A DNA stretch of 64,000 bases from Bradyrhizobium oligotrophicum S58 (GTDB lineage: Bacteria; Pseudomonadota; Alphaproteobacteria; Rhizobiales; Xanthobacteraceae), in NCBI RefSeq assembly GCF_000344805.1, contig NC_020453.1, positions 3,815,001-3,879,000 of the forward strand, given 5' to 3'. Position 1 is the first letter of the stretch. Every line of letters begins with the position of its first letter. The position numbers and the translations under genes are program-made. Below the pieces are notes generated by a model. The model was not told the DNA's origin. It did no database searches and was given only the letters and a program-made list of their open reading frames with translations. Positions 24,526-33,137 of this stretch are shown here, in pieces.

Positions 24526-24828
24526 ATGATCACGGAAATCGCCCAGATCGACGTCAAGCCGGGCACGGAGAAGGATTTCGAGGCCGCGGTGGCCAAGGCG
24601 CGCGCTGCCTTCGGACGCTCCAAGGGGTTTCACGGCTTCGAGCTGCACAAGTCGGTCGAGAAGCCGCAGCGCTACCGCCTGATGGTGAAATGGGAGACGC
24701 TGGAAAACCACACCGTGGATTTCCGCGGCTCGGAGAACTTCACCGAGTGGCGCGGCCTGGTCGGGCAGTATTTCGCCGCGCCTCCGGATGTCGAGCACAC
24801 CGAGACTGTGCTGACCTCGGCCGGCTGA
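24526..24828 (+). CDS. Antibiotic biosynthesis monooxygenase (ABM) family protein
   Basis: A 100-residue dimeric alpha/beta-barrel protein: ITEIAQIDVKPGTEKDFEAA, then GFHGFELHKSVEKPQRYRL and WETLENHTVDFRGSENF. The fold includes heme-degrading and quinol monooxygenases as well as proteins without a known reaction. A ribosome site (GAGGG) precedes the ATG. The gene stands between the cyclase and an HD protein on the same strand. Confidence 0.85.
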   Translation: MITEIAQIDVKPGTEKDFEAAVAKARAAFGRSKGFHGFELHKSVEKPQRYRLMVKWETLENHTVDFRGSENFTEWRGLVGQYFAAPPDVEHTETVLTSAG

Positions 24829-24865
24829 GACCGCGTGTGTCCGCTGCTCCGGACGGAACTCCAGC

Positions 24866-25420
24866 ATGACGCATGACGATCTGGTCGAAGCCTACTCTGC
24901 ACCGGGGCGGCACTACCACGATCTTCGCCACGTCCAGGATTGCCTCGGATGGCTCGATCGCGTCGCGGACCTCAGCGTCCGCGACCGTGAGATCCTGACC
25001 CTGGCGATCTGGTGGCACGATGTTGTCTATGATCCCACGCGGCCCGACAATGAAGAGCAGAGCGCGCTCCTCGCCGAGCGTCACGTCGTGGCCGGGCTGC
25101 GTGACGAGGTCGGACGCCTGATCCGGCTGACTCGGACGCACAATGTCGCGCCCGATGACCGGCTCGGTGCGCTGCTCGTCTCGATCGATCTCGCCATTCT
25201 CGGCGCCGACGAGGCCAGCTACGACGCCTATGCGGATGCGATCCGGCGCGAATATGCCCATGTGCCGGATGAGGCCTACCGCGCCGGGCGCGCCGCCGTG
25301 CTGGAGCGGTTCGCAAACCGGCCGGTGATCTATCCGGATGCGGATTTTGCTGCCGCGCTCGACCGGCAGGCGCGTGCGAATCTCGCGCGCGAGCTGCGAG
25401 CTCACGCTCTCCTGCGATAG
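24866..25420 (+). CDS. HD-domain predicted metal-dependent phosphohydrolase
   Basis: A 184-residue protein with YSAPGRHYHDLRHVQDCL at ~10-27 and LAIWWHDVVYDPTRPDNEEQSA at ~48-68: the His-rich first helix and the HD pair of the small HD family often mis-annotated as an NMDA-receptor-like protein. Members probably hydrolyse nucleotides or other phosphates, but no substrate is proven. It lies 37 bases after the ABM gene, so co-transcription is likely. Its 3' end overlaps the convergent MFS gene by 19 bases. Confidence 0.82.
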   Translation: MTHDDLVEAYSAPGRHYHDLRHVQDCLGWLDRVADLSVRDREILTLAIWWHDVVYDPTRPDNEEQSALLAERHVVAGLRDEVGRLIRLTRTHNVAPDDRLGALLVSIDLAILGADEASYDAYADAIRREYAHVPDEAYRAGRAAVLERFANRPVIYPDADFAAALDRQARANLARELRAHALLR

Positions 25421-26697
25421 ACGGCCATGCCGAGCAGGCCGACCGCGGCGGCGAACATGATGTAGTAGACCGGCGCAGTCTTGTCGCCCGTGGTCTGCAC
25501 CATCCAGGTGTTGATGAACGGCGCAAGGCCGCCGAACAGCATGACGCCGAAATTGTACATCAGCGATGCTCCCGTGGCGCGGACGCCGACGGGATAGATC
25601 TCGGTCATGAATGCCGGCACGGCGCCGCCGAGAACGCCGAGGATCAGGCCGACCGCCTGCAGCTGCCACAAATGGGCGGTGGTCGGCTCCGCCACCAGCT
25701 GCTTGAACAGCACGTAATAGAGGATCGGATAGAGCAGCAGCGCAGGCACGATGACTCCGCGGCGTCCGATTTTGTCCGAGAGCAGGCCCGATGCGAGACC
25801 GAGTGGCACATTGGCGAGGCTGACCGCAAGCAGCCCGAGCTGCGCATCGCTCAGTGGCAGTTTGAGTTCGCTCGCGGCATAGGCCGGCAGGAACACCCCG
25901 CCGACATAGTAGATCGCGGTGCCGGCTGCGATCAGTCCGAACGACGCCAGCAACTCGCGCGGATGCTTCGTGAAGAGCTGGCCGAGGGTGGTTTTTCTCG
26001 AGGGAGCCGCGCTGGCCGCCTTCTCGGTCAGATAGGCCTGGAATTCCGGCGATTCTTCGCATCTGCGGCGCAGATACCAGCCGACCGGTCCGATCAGGAT
26101 TCCCAGGATGAACGGCACCCGCCAACCCCAACTGGCGAAATCCGCAGGCGACAGGGTCTTGCCGAGCATGACGGCCATCATCGCGCCGAGGGCGAAGGCG
26201 AGCGCTTGCGACACCGTTTGAAAGGCACCGTAGAAGCCCTTGCGGCCTTCAGGCGCGAACTCGATCAGCATGGCACTCGCCGAGCCGAATTCGCCGCCGG
26301 CAGAAAATCCCTGGATCAGGCGGGCGAGCAGCAGGAGAATAGGGGCGACGATGCCGACGGACGCATAGGTCGGAAGCACGCCGATCAGGCCGGTGCCGAA
26401 AGCCATCAGCGTGATCATCACGACGAGCGCCTTCTTGCGCCCGTAGCTGTCGGCGTAGAGGCCGAACACGAGCCCGCCGAGTGGCCGCGCGGCAAAGGCG
26501 ATTCCGAAGATCGCGAAGGTGGAGAGCAGGGATGCCATCGGATCGTCGGCAGGAAAGAACAGCTTGCCGATGATGGCGGCGAACAGCCCGAACACGGTGA
26601 AGTCGAACCATTCGAGGGCATTGCCGATGGTCGAGGACATCACGACGCGACGGCGCATCGCGTCGCCGGACACGTGTTGCATGACTGACCTGTCCAT
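25402..26697 (-). CDS. MFS transporter, metabolite:H+ symporter (MHS/ProP) family
   Basis: A 431-residue, twelve-helix carrier. IGNALEWFDFTVFGLFA at the N-terminus, RPLGGLVFGLYADSYGRKKAL in loop 2-3 and LIQGFSAGGEFGSASAMLIE in helix 4-5 are signatures of the MHS subfamily (citrate, proline/betaine, shikimate, alpha-ketoglutarate carriers). It imports an organic acid or zwitterion with protons; the substrate is not determinable. An ATG six residues into the N-terminus (MQHVSG) is an alternative start. It diverges from the amidohydrolase gene. Confidence 0.88.
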   Translation of the reverse strand: MDRSVMQHVSGDAMRRRVVMSSTIGNALEWFDFTVFGLFAAIIGKLFFPADDPMASLLSTFAIFGIAFAARPLGGLVFGLYADSYGRKKALVVMITLMAFGTGLIGVLPTYASVGIVAPILLLLARLIQGFSAGGEFGSASAMLIEFAPEGRKGFYGAFQTVSQALAFALGAMMAVMLGKTLSPADFASWGWRVPFILGILIGPVGWYLRRRCEESPEFQAYLTEKAASAAPSRKTTLGQLFTKHPRELLASFGLIAAGTAIYYVGGVFLPAYAASELKLPLSDAQLGLLAVSLANVPLGLASGLLSDKIGRRGVIVPALLLYPILYYVLFKQLVAEPTTAHLWQLQAVGLILGVLGGAVPAFMTEIYPVGVRATGASLMYNFGVMLFGGLAPFINTWMVQTTGDKTAPVYYIMFAAAVGLLGMAVYRRRA

Positions 26698-27123
26698 CTA
26701 TTCGAGGACGTCGTTGACCGGAGAGCGGCTGGGCTGCGGCCCAGCGAGACAGTTCCAATTTACGATGCCGAGAAGCGCTGTCCAGCCCGATGTCTGCGCG
26801 CCTGCTGCAAATCGGATGTGGGGCCTCGTGTCACGACGTCGCACAGAACCTCGGTGGCAAGCGCCACAGCCTTTTTGGTGCGTCCCGGATTGATACAGCC
26901 GTTGGATAGTGCGTGACCCGTTGCTGGGATGCAGCGCGCGCAACCTCGCATGAGCAGATGTGGCTTGTCTTTTGCCCGCGCTCCACGTGCAATGACGGGC
27001 GTCGCTCGTCGCCAGACGACGGCACTACGAGTCTCCCGCGATCCGGGCCTTGGTTTCGATCTTGCCGCGGGCTTAGCCGAAGCTCAGAAGCGCAGCCGCA
27101 CGCTTCATCACCTGGGACAATTT
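26698..27123. other. Divergent intergenic region, nothing assigned
   Basis: A 426-base gap between the MFS carrier and the amidohydrolase. Open frames cross it on both strands but carry no recognisable motif. No long dyad or promoter pair is visible. Confidence 0.5.
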
Positions 27124-28293
27124 ATGCCGATCATCAACCGCGCCGCCGAGCTCGCCGAAGACGCCAAGGTCTGGCGCCGCGATTTCCACCAGCATCCCGA
27201 ACTGCTCTACGAGGTGCATCGGACGGCGGCGCGCGTCGCCGAACTGCTGACCTCGTTCGGTGTCGACGAGGTCGTCACCGGCATCGGCCGGACCGGCGTC
27301 GTCGGCGTGATCCGCGGCCGCGAGCCGTCGCAACGGGTGATCGGCCTCCGCGCCGACATGGATGCGCTGCCGCTGCAGGAAGTCAGCGACATCCCGCACA
27401 AATCGACCATTCCAGGCAAGATGCACGCCTGCGGACATGACGGTCATACCGCGATGCTGCTGGGCGCTGCGCGCTATCTCGCCGAGACCCGCAACTTCGC
27501 CGGCACCGCCGTCGTCATTTTCCAGCCGGCCGAGGAAGGCGGGGCCGGCGGCCGTGCCATGGTCGATGACGGCATGATGGAGCGCTTCGGCATCGAGGAG
27601 GTCTACGGCCTGCACAATGCGCCGGGCCTCCCGCTCGGAACCGTCGCGACGCGCACCGGTGCCATCATGGCCGCGGCCGACACCTTCGAGGTGCGCCTGA
27701 AGGGTCTCGGCGGCCATGCCGCGCGGCCGAACAAATGCGTCGATCCGATCATCGCCGGCGCCCAGATCGTGACTGCGCTGCAGACGATCGTGGCGCGCAA
27801 CGTCGATCCGGTCGAGAGCGCGGTGCTGTCGATCACGCGCTTCCATGCGGGGACCACGGCCGACAACATCATTCCGCAGACCGCTGTCATCGGTGGCACC
27901 GTGCGCACGCTCGACGAGGATATCCGCCGTTTGATGGACGAGCGCTTCAAGAGCGTCGTGACGGGGCTCGCCAACGGCATGGGTGTCGAGGTCGAGATCG
28001 ACTACGAATGGGGCTATCCGGTCGTGATCAATCACGCCGAGCAGACCGCGTTCGCGGCGGACGTGGCGCGCAGCGTCGTCGGAAATGATCAGGTCAAGAC
28101 CGACATGCCACCCCGGCTCGGCGGCGAGGATTTCGCCTACATGCTCCAGGTACGTCCCGGCGCGTTCGTGTTCATGGGCATCGGCGAGGGGGCCGGCGTG
28201 CATCACCCCGAATATGATTTCAACGACGAGGTGATTCCGCACGGCATCAGCTATTGGGCCAAGCTGGTCGAGACCGCGATGCCGGCCGGCTGA
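27124..28293 (+). CDS. M20-family amidohydrolase (hippurate/indole-acetyl-amino-acid hydrolase type)
   Basis: A 389-residue enzyme from ATG 27124 (MPIINRAAELAEDAKVWRRD); the frame is open 65 codons upstream but without conservation. DFHQHPELLYEVHRTAARV, GLRADMDALPLQE, MHACGHDGHT, PAEEGGAGGRAMVDDG and PPRLGGEDFAYML are the M20D metal and catalytic blocks, ending with HPEYDFND. It cleaves N-acyl or N-aroyl amino acids (hippurate-like) in the cytoplasm. The exact substrate is unknown. Confidence 0.92.
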   Translation: MPIINRAAELAEDAKVWRRDFHQHPELLYEVHRTAARVAELLTSFGVDEVVTGIGRTGVVGVIRGREPSQRVIGLRADMDALPLQEVSDIPHKSTIPGKMHACGHDGHTAMLLGAARYLAETRNFAGTAVVIFQPAEEGGAGGRAMVDDGMMERFGIEEVYGLHNAPGLPLGTVATRTGAIMAAADTFEVRLKGLGGHAARPNKCVDPIIAGAQIVTALQTIVARNVDPVESAVLSITRFHAGTTADNIIPQTAVIGGTVRTLDEDIRRLMDERFKSVVTGLANGMGVEVEIDYEWGYPVVINHAEQTAFAADVARSVVGNDQVKTDMPPRLGGEDFAYMLQVRPGAFVFMGIGEGAGVHHPEYDFNDEVIPHGISYWAKLVETAMPAG

Positions 28294-28311
28294 ACAGCGA
28301 AAGGCTGACGC

Positions 28312-29460
28312 TCAGATCGCGGCCGCGGCGTCCTCGGTGTGGCGGTCGCTCTTGAAATAGTCGATCATGACCTTGGCGATCGCCATCAGCGGCAGCGCCA
28401 GGGTCAGGCCCCAGACGCCGAACACGATGCCGAGCAGGATCTGAAACGCGAACAGCGTCGCCGGCGGGATATCCAGGGCCTGGCGCTGGATCAGCGGCGT
28501 CAGCACGTAGCTTTCCATCGCGTGGACGCCGAGGAACAGCACGAAGGCAGAGACCGCCGCGACCCAGCCTGAGGCAAGGCTCGCCAGCACCACGATGACG
28601 CCCGCGATGATGGCGCCGACGGTCGGAATGAAGGCGAGCAGGCCGGCCTGGATGCCCAGGATGAACGAGCTCTGGACGCCGATGATGGCAAGCCCGATCC
28701 AGGTCACGAGAAACACTGCGAACATGGTCGTGATCTGGGCGATCAGCCAGCGCTCCAGCGTATAGCTGATGCGATCAACGATCACGGTTGCCTGGTCGCG
28801 GTACTTCGCCGGCGCCAGGAACAGCAACCCGCTGCGATAGACTGCGGGCTGCGCCGCGAAGGCCAGCCCCAGGAACAACACGATGAAGAAGTTGCCGACG
28901 GCGCTGACGGTGCCCAGCAGCAGCTTGAAGGTCTGGCTGACGATGGCGCCGCCGGAGGAGGCCAGCGCGCTCGGCGAGGGCAGGCCGCCCGGCAGGCCAT
29001 GGGACGGGGCTTGCGTCGGCGTGGTCGAGCCGCCATCGGGGGCGGCGGTGGCCGTGTTGGCGGCGTTGAAATCGAAGAAGCTGGTGTCGATGCCGTTGCG
29101 GTCGAGGAAGCCTTTGATGTTGCCGAGCTGCGACTTGATCGTGTCGCTCAGCACCTTGGCCTGGTCCGCGATGGTGGTGCCGCCCAGGAAGACGATGCCG
29201 GCCAGCACGGCCGCGAGCGCAACGCAGACGATGGCAAGCCGCACCGGATGCGGCCAGGGCAGCACGCGGCCGAGCAGGCTGGTCATGGCATTGAGCGCGA
29301 CGCCGAGCAGCATGCCGGAGAACAGCAGGAACAGCGCCGCAGCGTAATACCAGCTGAAGGCCAGCGCCGCCAGGAACAGGATCACCCCGATGCCGCCCAC
29401 GGTAATGGCCCAGGCCAGGTCGCTGCGGGCCTGAAGGCGTGGGTCTGCGGGGGGGGGCAT
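28312..29460 (-). CDS. AI-2E family transporter (PerM/YdiK-like)
   Basis: A 382-residue membrane protein with about eight helices. A Ser/Pro/Gly-rich loop (~residues 140-170) interrupts the first half, and the conserved second half has GIQAGLLAFIPTVGAIIAG and PLIQRQALDIPPA...GIVFGVWGLTLALPLMA. The family covers autoinducer-2 exporters, Na+/H+ antiporters and many unassigned permeases, so the name says little about substrate. It is convergent with the amidohydrolase, with 18 bases between stops. Confidence 0.87.
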   Translation of the reverse strand: MPPPADPRLQARSDLAWAITVGGIGVILFLAALAFSWYYAAALFLLFSGMLLGVALNAMTSLLGRVLPWPHPVRLAIVCVALAAVLAGIVFLGGTTIADQAKVLSDTIKSQLGNIKGFLDRNGIDTSFFDFNAANTATAAPDGGSTTPTQAPSHGLPGGLPSPSALASSGGAIVSQTFKLLLGTVSAVGNFFIVLFLGLAFAAQPAVYRSGLLFLAPAKYRDQATVIVDRISYTLERWLIAQITTMFAVFLVTWIGLAIIGVQSSFILGIQAGLLAFIPTVGAIIAGVIVVLASLASGWVAAVSAFVLFLGVHAMESYVLTPLIQRQALDIPPATLFAFQILLGIVFGVWGLTLALPLMAIAKVMIDYFKSDRHTEDAAAAI

Positions 29461-29677
29461 GAGGCGTCCTCTGTGCTGATCGGCCCTCCCACATTGGCGA
29501 AAACCGCTGGCGGATCAAGCGCAGGCTTCGGGGATCGTTTCACGGGCGGAAGCCGCGGGGTTGTCCGGAATTGGCATTGGGGACCCGCGCGGTCATATGT
29601 TGATCCGGCTTCGCGAGAGAGGCATGATTTGCAGAGGCATGATTTGTGCCTGCGGGAGAGAAACGGAAACGAGGGCC

Positions 29678-30448
29678 ATGAAGCGTCCGGTGGTCGGCGT
29701 GATCGGCAACAGCCATCGCGTCGAGAACAGGTTCACCGTGCAGATGGTGGGCGAGCGTAATTTGAGCGCCGTGGCCGAGGTCGCGGGCGCGCTGCCGCTG
29801 ATGTTTGCCGGCGTCCCCGAGATTACCGACATCGGCGCGCTGCTCGAAATCGTCGATGGCGTGGTGCTGACCGGGGCCCGCGCCAATGTGCACCCGACCC
29901 GTTTCAACACGGAGCCCAGCCTCAAGCACGAGCCCTACGACGTCCATCGCGACGAGGTGGCGCTGCGGCTCTCTGAAGCCTGCGTCGCCAGAGGCATCCC
30001 GCTGTTCGGCATCTGCCGCGGCCTGCAGGAGATGAACGTCGCCTTCGGCGGCTCGCTGCATCCGGAGATCCGCGAAATTCCCGGCCGCATGAACCATCGC
30101 ATGCCCCGGCTGGAGAATGGCGAGATCCATCCCGATCCCACCGTCGTCTTCGCCGACCGCCACGAAGTGCGGCTGACGCCGGGCGGCGCCTTCGCCACGA
30201 TCCTCGGCTGCGACGCCATCAAGGTCAATTCGCTGCACGGGCAGGGCATCCTCGAGCCCGGCGATCGCGTCGTCATCGAGGGTATCGCCGAGGATGGCAC
30301 CATCGAAGCCATCCGCATCGCCGAGGCCCCGAGCTTTGCGCTCGGCGTGCAATGGCACGCCGAGTACGATCCGCAGCAGAACCCGATCAATCGGAAGCTG
30401 TTCGAGGCGTTCGGGGCGGCGGTGAAGAAGCGCCACCTGTCCTCCTGA
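29678..30448 (+). CDS. Gamma-glutamyl-GABA hydrolase-like class I glutamine amidotransferase
   Basis: A 256-residue protein from ATG 29678 behind GAGGG. VLTGARANVHPTRF, LFGICRGLQEMNVAFGGSLH with the nucleophile Cys113, and LGVQWHAEYDP with His227 and Glu229 give the full catalytic triad of the PuuD group. Expected reaction: hydrolysis of gamma-glutamyl amides such as gamma-glutamyl-GABA in putrescine breakdown. No other puu genes are adjacent, so the substrate may differ. A 12-base direct repeat AGGCATGATTTG occurs twice just upstream. Confidence 0.9.
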   Translation: MKRPVVGVIGNSHRVENRFTVQMVGERNLSAVAEVAGALPLMFAGVPEITDIGALLEIVDGVVLTGARANVHPTRFNTEPSLKHEPYDVHRDEVALRLSEACVARGIPLFGICRGLQEMNVAFGGSLHPEIREIPGRMNHRMPRLENGEIHPDPTVVFADRHEVRLTPGGAFATILGCDAIKVNSLHGQGILEPGDRVVIEGIAEDGTIEAIRIAEAPSFALGVQWHAEYDPQQNPINRKLFEAFGAAVKKRHLSS

Positions 30449-30530
30449 CGTCGGAGCTGAACCCAGGACGCGTCGAGGCAGACCAAGCTGCAGGACCACA
30501 TCATCATGTCCTCGTCGCAAGGGTTCCTGG

Positions 30531-31139
30531 ATGCGCCATGTCTTGATCGCTGCAGCTCTGGTGATGGCCTCTCCAGCTCTCGCCCAGAGCACACCGCCAG
30601 TCGAAGGGCCGATCACCTGTTCGCTGCCCGTCGCCGCCACGGACTCCCTGAAGAGCCTGAAGCAGCGCTATGGCAATGACGCCGTGGTGCAGGACCTGCC
30701 CGGCGCCGAGGGCGAAACGTCCAAGGGCCTCGTGCTGTTTCCGAAAGCCATGGACCGGCGCATCGAGATCGCGTTCATCGAAGACAAGATGAATGCTGTG
30801 TCAGGTCTGACCTTGCGTGATACGGCGAAGACCAGCCGCTGGAGCGTTGCCGGCATTTCGATCGGCGCCAGCCTCGCCGAAGTCCAGAAGGCCAACGGCA
30901 AGCCGTTCGTGGTGAGCGGCTTCGGCTGGGACTATGGCGGCTTCGTCACCGACTTCAAGAACGGCACGCTCGGACGCATTCTGCCGGGCGGCTGCTCGAT
31001 CACGCTGCGCTTCGGCAAGGATGGAAATACGCCGAGGGCGTTGTCGGGCGATGGCGTGAAGGTGTCATCCGACAATCCGGCGCTGGTGAAGTTCGCGCCT
31101 GTCGTGACCGAGATCAGCGTCAATTTCGCCGCGAAGTGA
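30531..31139 (+). CDS. Secreted hypothetical protein, paralogue of the gene at 32463
   Basis: A 202-residue protein with a Sec signal peptide (MRHVLIAAALVMASPALAQS, cleavage after ALA). The mature part has GPITCSLPVAATDS, LKQRYGNDAVVQD, RIEIAFIEDKM, WSVAGISIGASLAEVQKANG and LPGGCSITLRFGK; the two Cys probably form a disulfide. Roughly 40% of positions match the protein at 32463-33062. The SLAEVQKANGKPF block resembles periplasmic proteins of unknown function. It lies just upstream of a lipase-like gene, with its paralogue after it. Confidence 0.78.
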   Translation: MRHVLIAAALVMASPALAQSTPPVEGPITCSLPVAATDSLKSLKQRYGNDAVVQDLPGAEGETSKGLVLFPKAMDRRIEIAFIEDKMNAVSGLTLRDTAKTSRWSVAGISIGASLAEVQKANGKPFVVSGFGWDYGGFVTDFKNGTLGRILPGGCSITLRFGKDGNTPRALSGDGVKVSSDNPALVKFAPVVTEISVNFAAK

Positions 31140-31197
31140 TGGCGATGGATCCTGCTTGAGCAGGAAAGCGTAGCAACTGCGCCGGGGAGGGTTGGCA

Positions 31198-32355
31198 ATG
31201 AGTCTGAACCTGAAATCCCGCAAGATCATCTTCGTTCACGGCATCTTCGGCTGGGGCGAGAACGAGCTGCCGTTGTCCTATTGGGGCGACGCGCTCGCGC
31301 AGTTCGCAGGGTCTCGTTTCGAGGCGCATGAAGTGAAATGCGGACCGGTCAGCTCGTTTCACGATCGTGCCTGCGAAGTGTTCGCCCAGATCAAGGGTGG
31401 CGACTTTCAATATTGCGGGGCCGCGGGTGTGAGCAACGACCCGGCCAAACGCTCGGTCGTGGCGCGGAGCGAGAGGAGACAGGTTCCGCCTCAGCCGCTG
31501 TTGTCCGACTGGTCGGCAGACAACCCGGTCATTCTGGTCGGCCACAGCGCAGGAGCTCATACCTGTCTTGCCTTGCAGCAGCTGCTCGCCCGGGACTTCT
31601 TCGGAGTTGGATCGAGCGCCGATTGGATCGAGGCGGTGGTCTGCATCTCGGGCGTGCTGAACGGGTCGACCTTGACCTACATGTTCGGCTGCGACCCGGT
31701 CACGGGCAAGCTGGAGCAGAATCCCGGACGGCTGATCGACGCGGCGCTCGCGCTTGCCATGATGGTGTCGGGAGGTCCCACACCGGAGTTGTGGCTGGAG
31801 CAATGGGCGGACAGGACAGCCTTCGTGAGCGGTCAGGACAATCTCGCGTGCGATCTGACGCTGTCGGGCTGCCGCGCCGCGAACGCCGGCTTCTCCACCA
31901 ACCCTACCACCTATTATTTCTCCCTTGTCACGAGCACGCCGGAGAACCGGTCGGTGCTCGGCATCGAACTGCCCGTTCGCTACATCGGGATCAACCCGCT
32001 GTTGCACGCCACCGCGATCTACCAGGCGGACAGGGACGACTTCTCAGCCGGGGCGCTTCCGCTGCCGAACTGGCACACGACCTCGCAGCTGCAGATCGAA
32101 GCATGGCGCGATAATGACGGCGCGGTGAGCGCGATATCGCAGTTTCTTCCCTTCACCCATCATCCGGAGCCGGTCGGTGGTGAAGGGTTTCTGTCCAGAG
32201 TCTCGATCGAGAAGGGCAAGTGGTACTTCGAGCGGATCGAAAACGTGGTCGGCAGATCGTTCGATCACCTCGACCCGGCGTTCGGCGCCAAAATAAAATT
32301 CGGCGCGGCTGCGGCGCAACGAGAGCTCTATCAGAAGCTCGCCGCGTTTCTTTGA
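31198..32355 (+). CDS. Family I.5-like lipase (alpha/beta hydrolase)
   Basis: A 385-residue protein from ATG 31198 behind GGGGAGGG. FVHGIFGWGENE matches the oxyanion region of Geobacillus/Staphylococcus family I.5-I.6 lipases, and SSFHDRACEVFAQIKGG matches their second block. VILVGHSAGAHT contains the nucleophile Ser117 with Ala in the first x of the pentapeptide. NDGAVSAISQ and FDHLD near the C-terminus supply the likely acid and His. It should hydrolyse acylglycerols or other esters. No signal peptide is visible, unlike typical secreted members. It is flanked on both sides by paralogous secreted proteins in the same orientation. Confidence 0.82.
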   Translation: MSLNLKSRKIIFVHGIFGWGENELPLSYWGDALAQFAGSRFEAHEVKCGPVSSFHDRACEVFAQIKGGDFQYCGAAGVSNDPAKRSVVARSERRQVPPQPLLSDWSADNPVILVGHSAGAHTCLALQQLLARDFFGVGSSADWIEAVVCISGVLNGSTLTYMFGCDPVTGKLEQNPGRLIDAALALAMMVSGGPTPELWLEQWADRTAFVSGQDNLACDLTLSGCRAANAGFSTNPTTYYFSLVTSTPENRSVLGIELPVRYIGINPLLHATAIYQADRDDFSAGALPLPNWHTTSQLQIEAWRDNDGAVSAISQFLPFTHHPEPVGGEGFLSRVSIEKGKWYFERIENVVGRSFDHLDPAFGAKIKFGAAAAQRELYQKLAAFL

Positions 32356-32462
32356 GATGGGATGGAGCGGTGCCCGTTAAACAAGGTGCCTGCCGCAAGG
32401 CCGATCGGCGCGGATTCGCCACGGAGCGATGGTAAGCTGCTTGCGTTTGACCAGGGACCTGC

Positions 32463-33062
32463 ATGCGCCACGCGATCGTTCTCTTGATGCTCCTCGCGGC
32501 ACCGGGATCGGTGCAGGCGGCGCCGCCGGCTGACGGGCCGATCACCTGCACCGCGCCGGTGTCGGTCGAGGACTCCGCCAAGAGCCTGCTGCAGCGCTAT
32601 GGCGATCAAGCGGTGCTCGACGACAAGCTATACACCGGTGTGGAGGACATCACCTATCAGGGCGTCGTGCTGTCGCCGAAGTCGCCGGAGTTGCGGATCG
32701 AGATCGGCTTTACCGACGAGACGATGCGCCGGGTCTCGCGCCTCACCTTGATCGACTCCACAACGAGCCATTGGAACGTTGCCGGCGTCACGCTCGGCTC
32801 GACCTTGGCCGAGGTGCAGAAGATCAACGGCAGGCCGTTTCTGATCCGCGAGTTCTTCACCGATGGCGGCGGCTTCGTCGTGGACTGGAAGGGCGGCGCA
32901 CTCGGCCGTCCTTTGCCGGGCGGCTGCTTCCTTGAGGTTCGCTTCGGCAAGGGTAGGGACGATCGTGCGCCGGCCGCAGATCGGGTTTCATCCGACAAGG
33001 CCGAGGTGCGCAAATGGGGGCCGGTGGTCGAGCAGATCGTCGTCATATTTCCTGAAAAATAG
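32463..33062 (+). CDS. Secreted hypothetical protein, paralogue of the gene at 30531
   Basis: A 199-residue protein with a signal peptide (MRHAIVLLMLLAAPGSVQAA). The mature sequence repeats the paralogue's pattern: DGPITCTAPVSVEDSAKSL, QRYGDQAVLDD, LRIEIGFTDETM, WNVAGVTLGSTLAEVQKING and LPGGCFLEVRFGKG. The paired Cys are kept. Function is unknown. The duplicate pair brackets the lipase gene, which suggests either tandem duplication with insertion or a three-gene functional unit. Confidence 0.78.
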   Translation: MRHAIVLLMLLAAPGSVQAAPPADGPITCTAPVSVEDSAKSLLQRYGDQAVLDDKLYTGVEDITYQGVVLSPKSPELRIEIGFTDETMRRVSRLTLIDSTTSHWNVAGVTLGSTLAEVQKINGRPFLIREFFTDGGGFVVDWKGGALGRPLPGGCFLEVRFGKGRDDRAPAADRVSSDKAEVRKWGPVVEQIVVIFPEK

Positions 33063-33086
33063 GGGAAAGGCAGAGACCGCAAACAA

Positions 33087-33116
33087 AAGGCGCCCCGCGA
33101 GGGGCGCCTTCGTGAT
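33087..33116 (-). terminator. Intrinsic terminator of glnA
   Basis: AAGGCGCCCC, loop, GGGGCGCCTT is a perfect 10-base stem. Read on the minus strand it is followed by TTTGTTTG, so it ends glnA transcripts; on the plus strand the U-tract is poor. Confidence 0.8.
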
Positions 33117-33137
33117 CCGCCGATCTGTGTCGGGCGA

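Noticed and set aside
26698..27123. Small genes in the gap before the amidohydrolase
   Set aside because: Several short frames overlap on both strands, without ribosome sites or recognisable motifs.
29618..29648. AGGCATGATTTG direct repeat before the glutamine amidotransferase
   Set aside because: Two short adjacent copies only, overlapping no obvious control element; probably a local slippage duplication.
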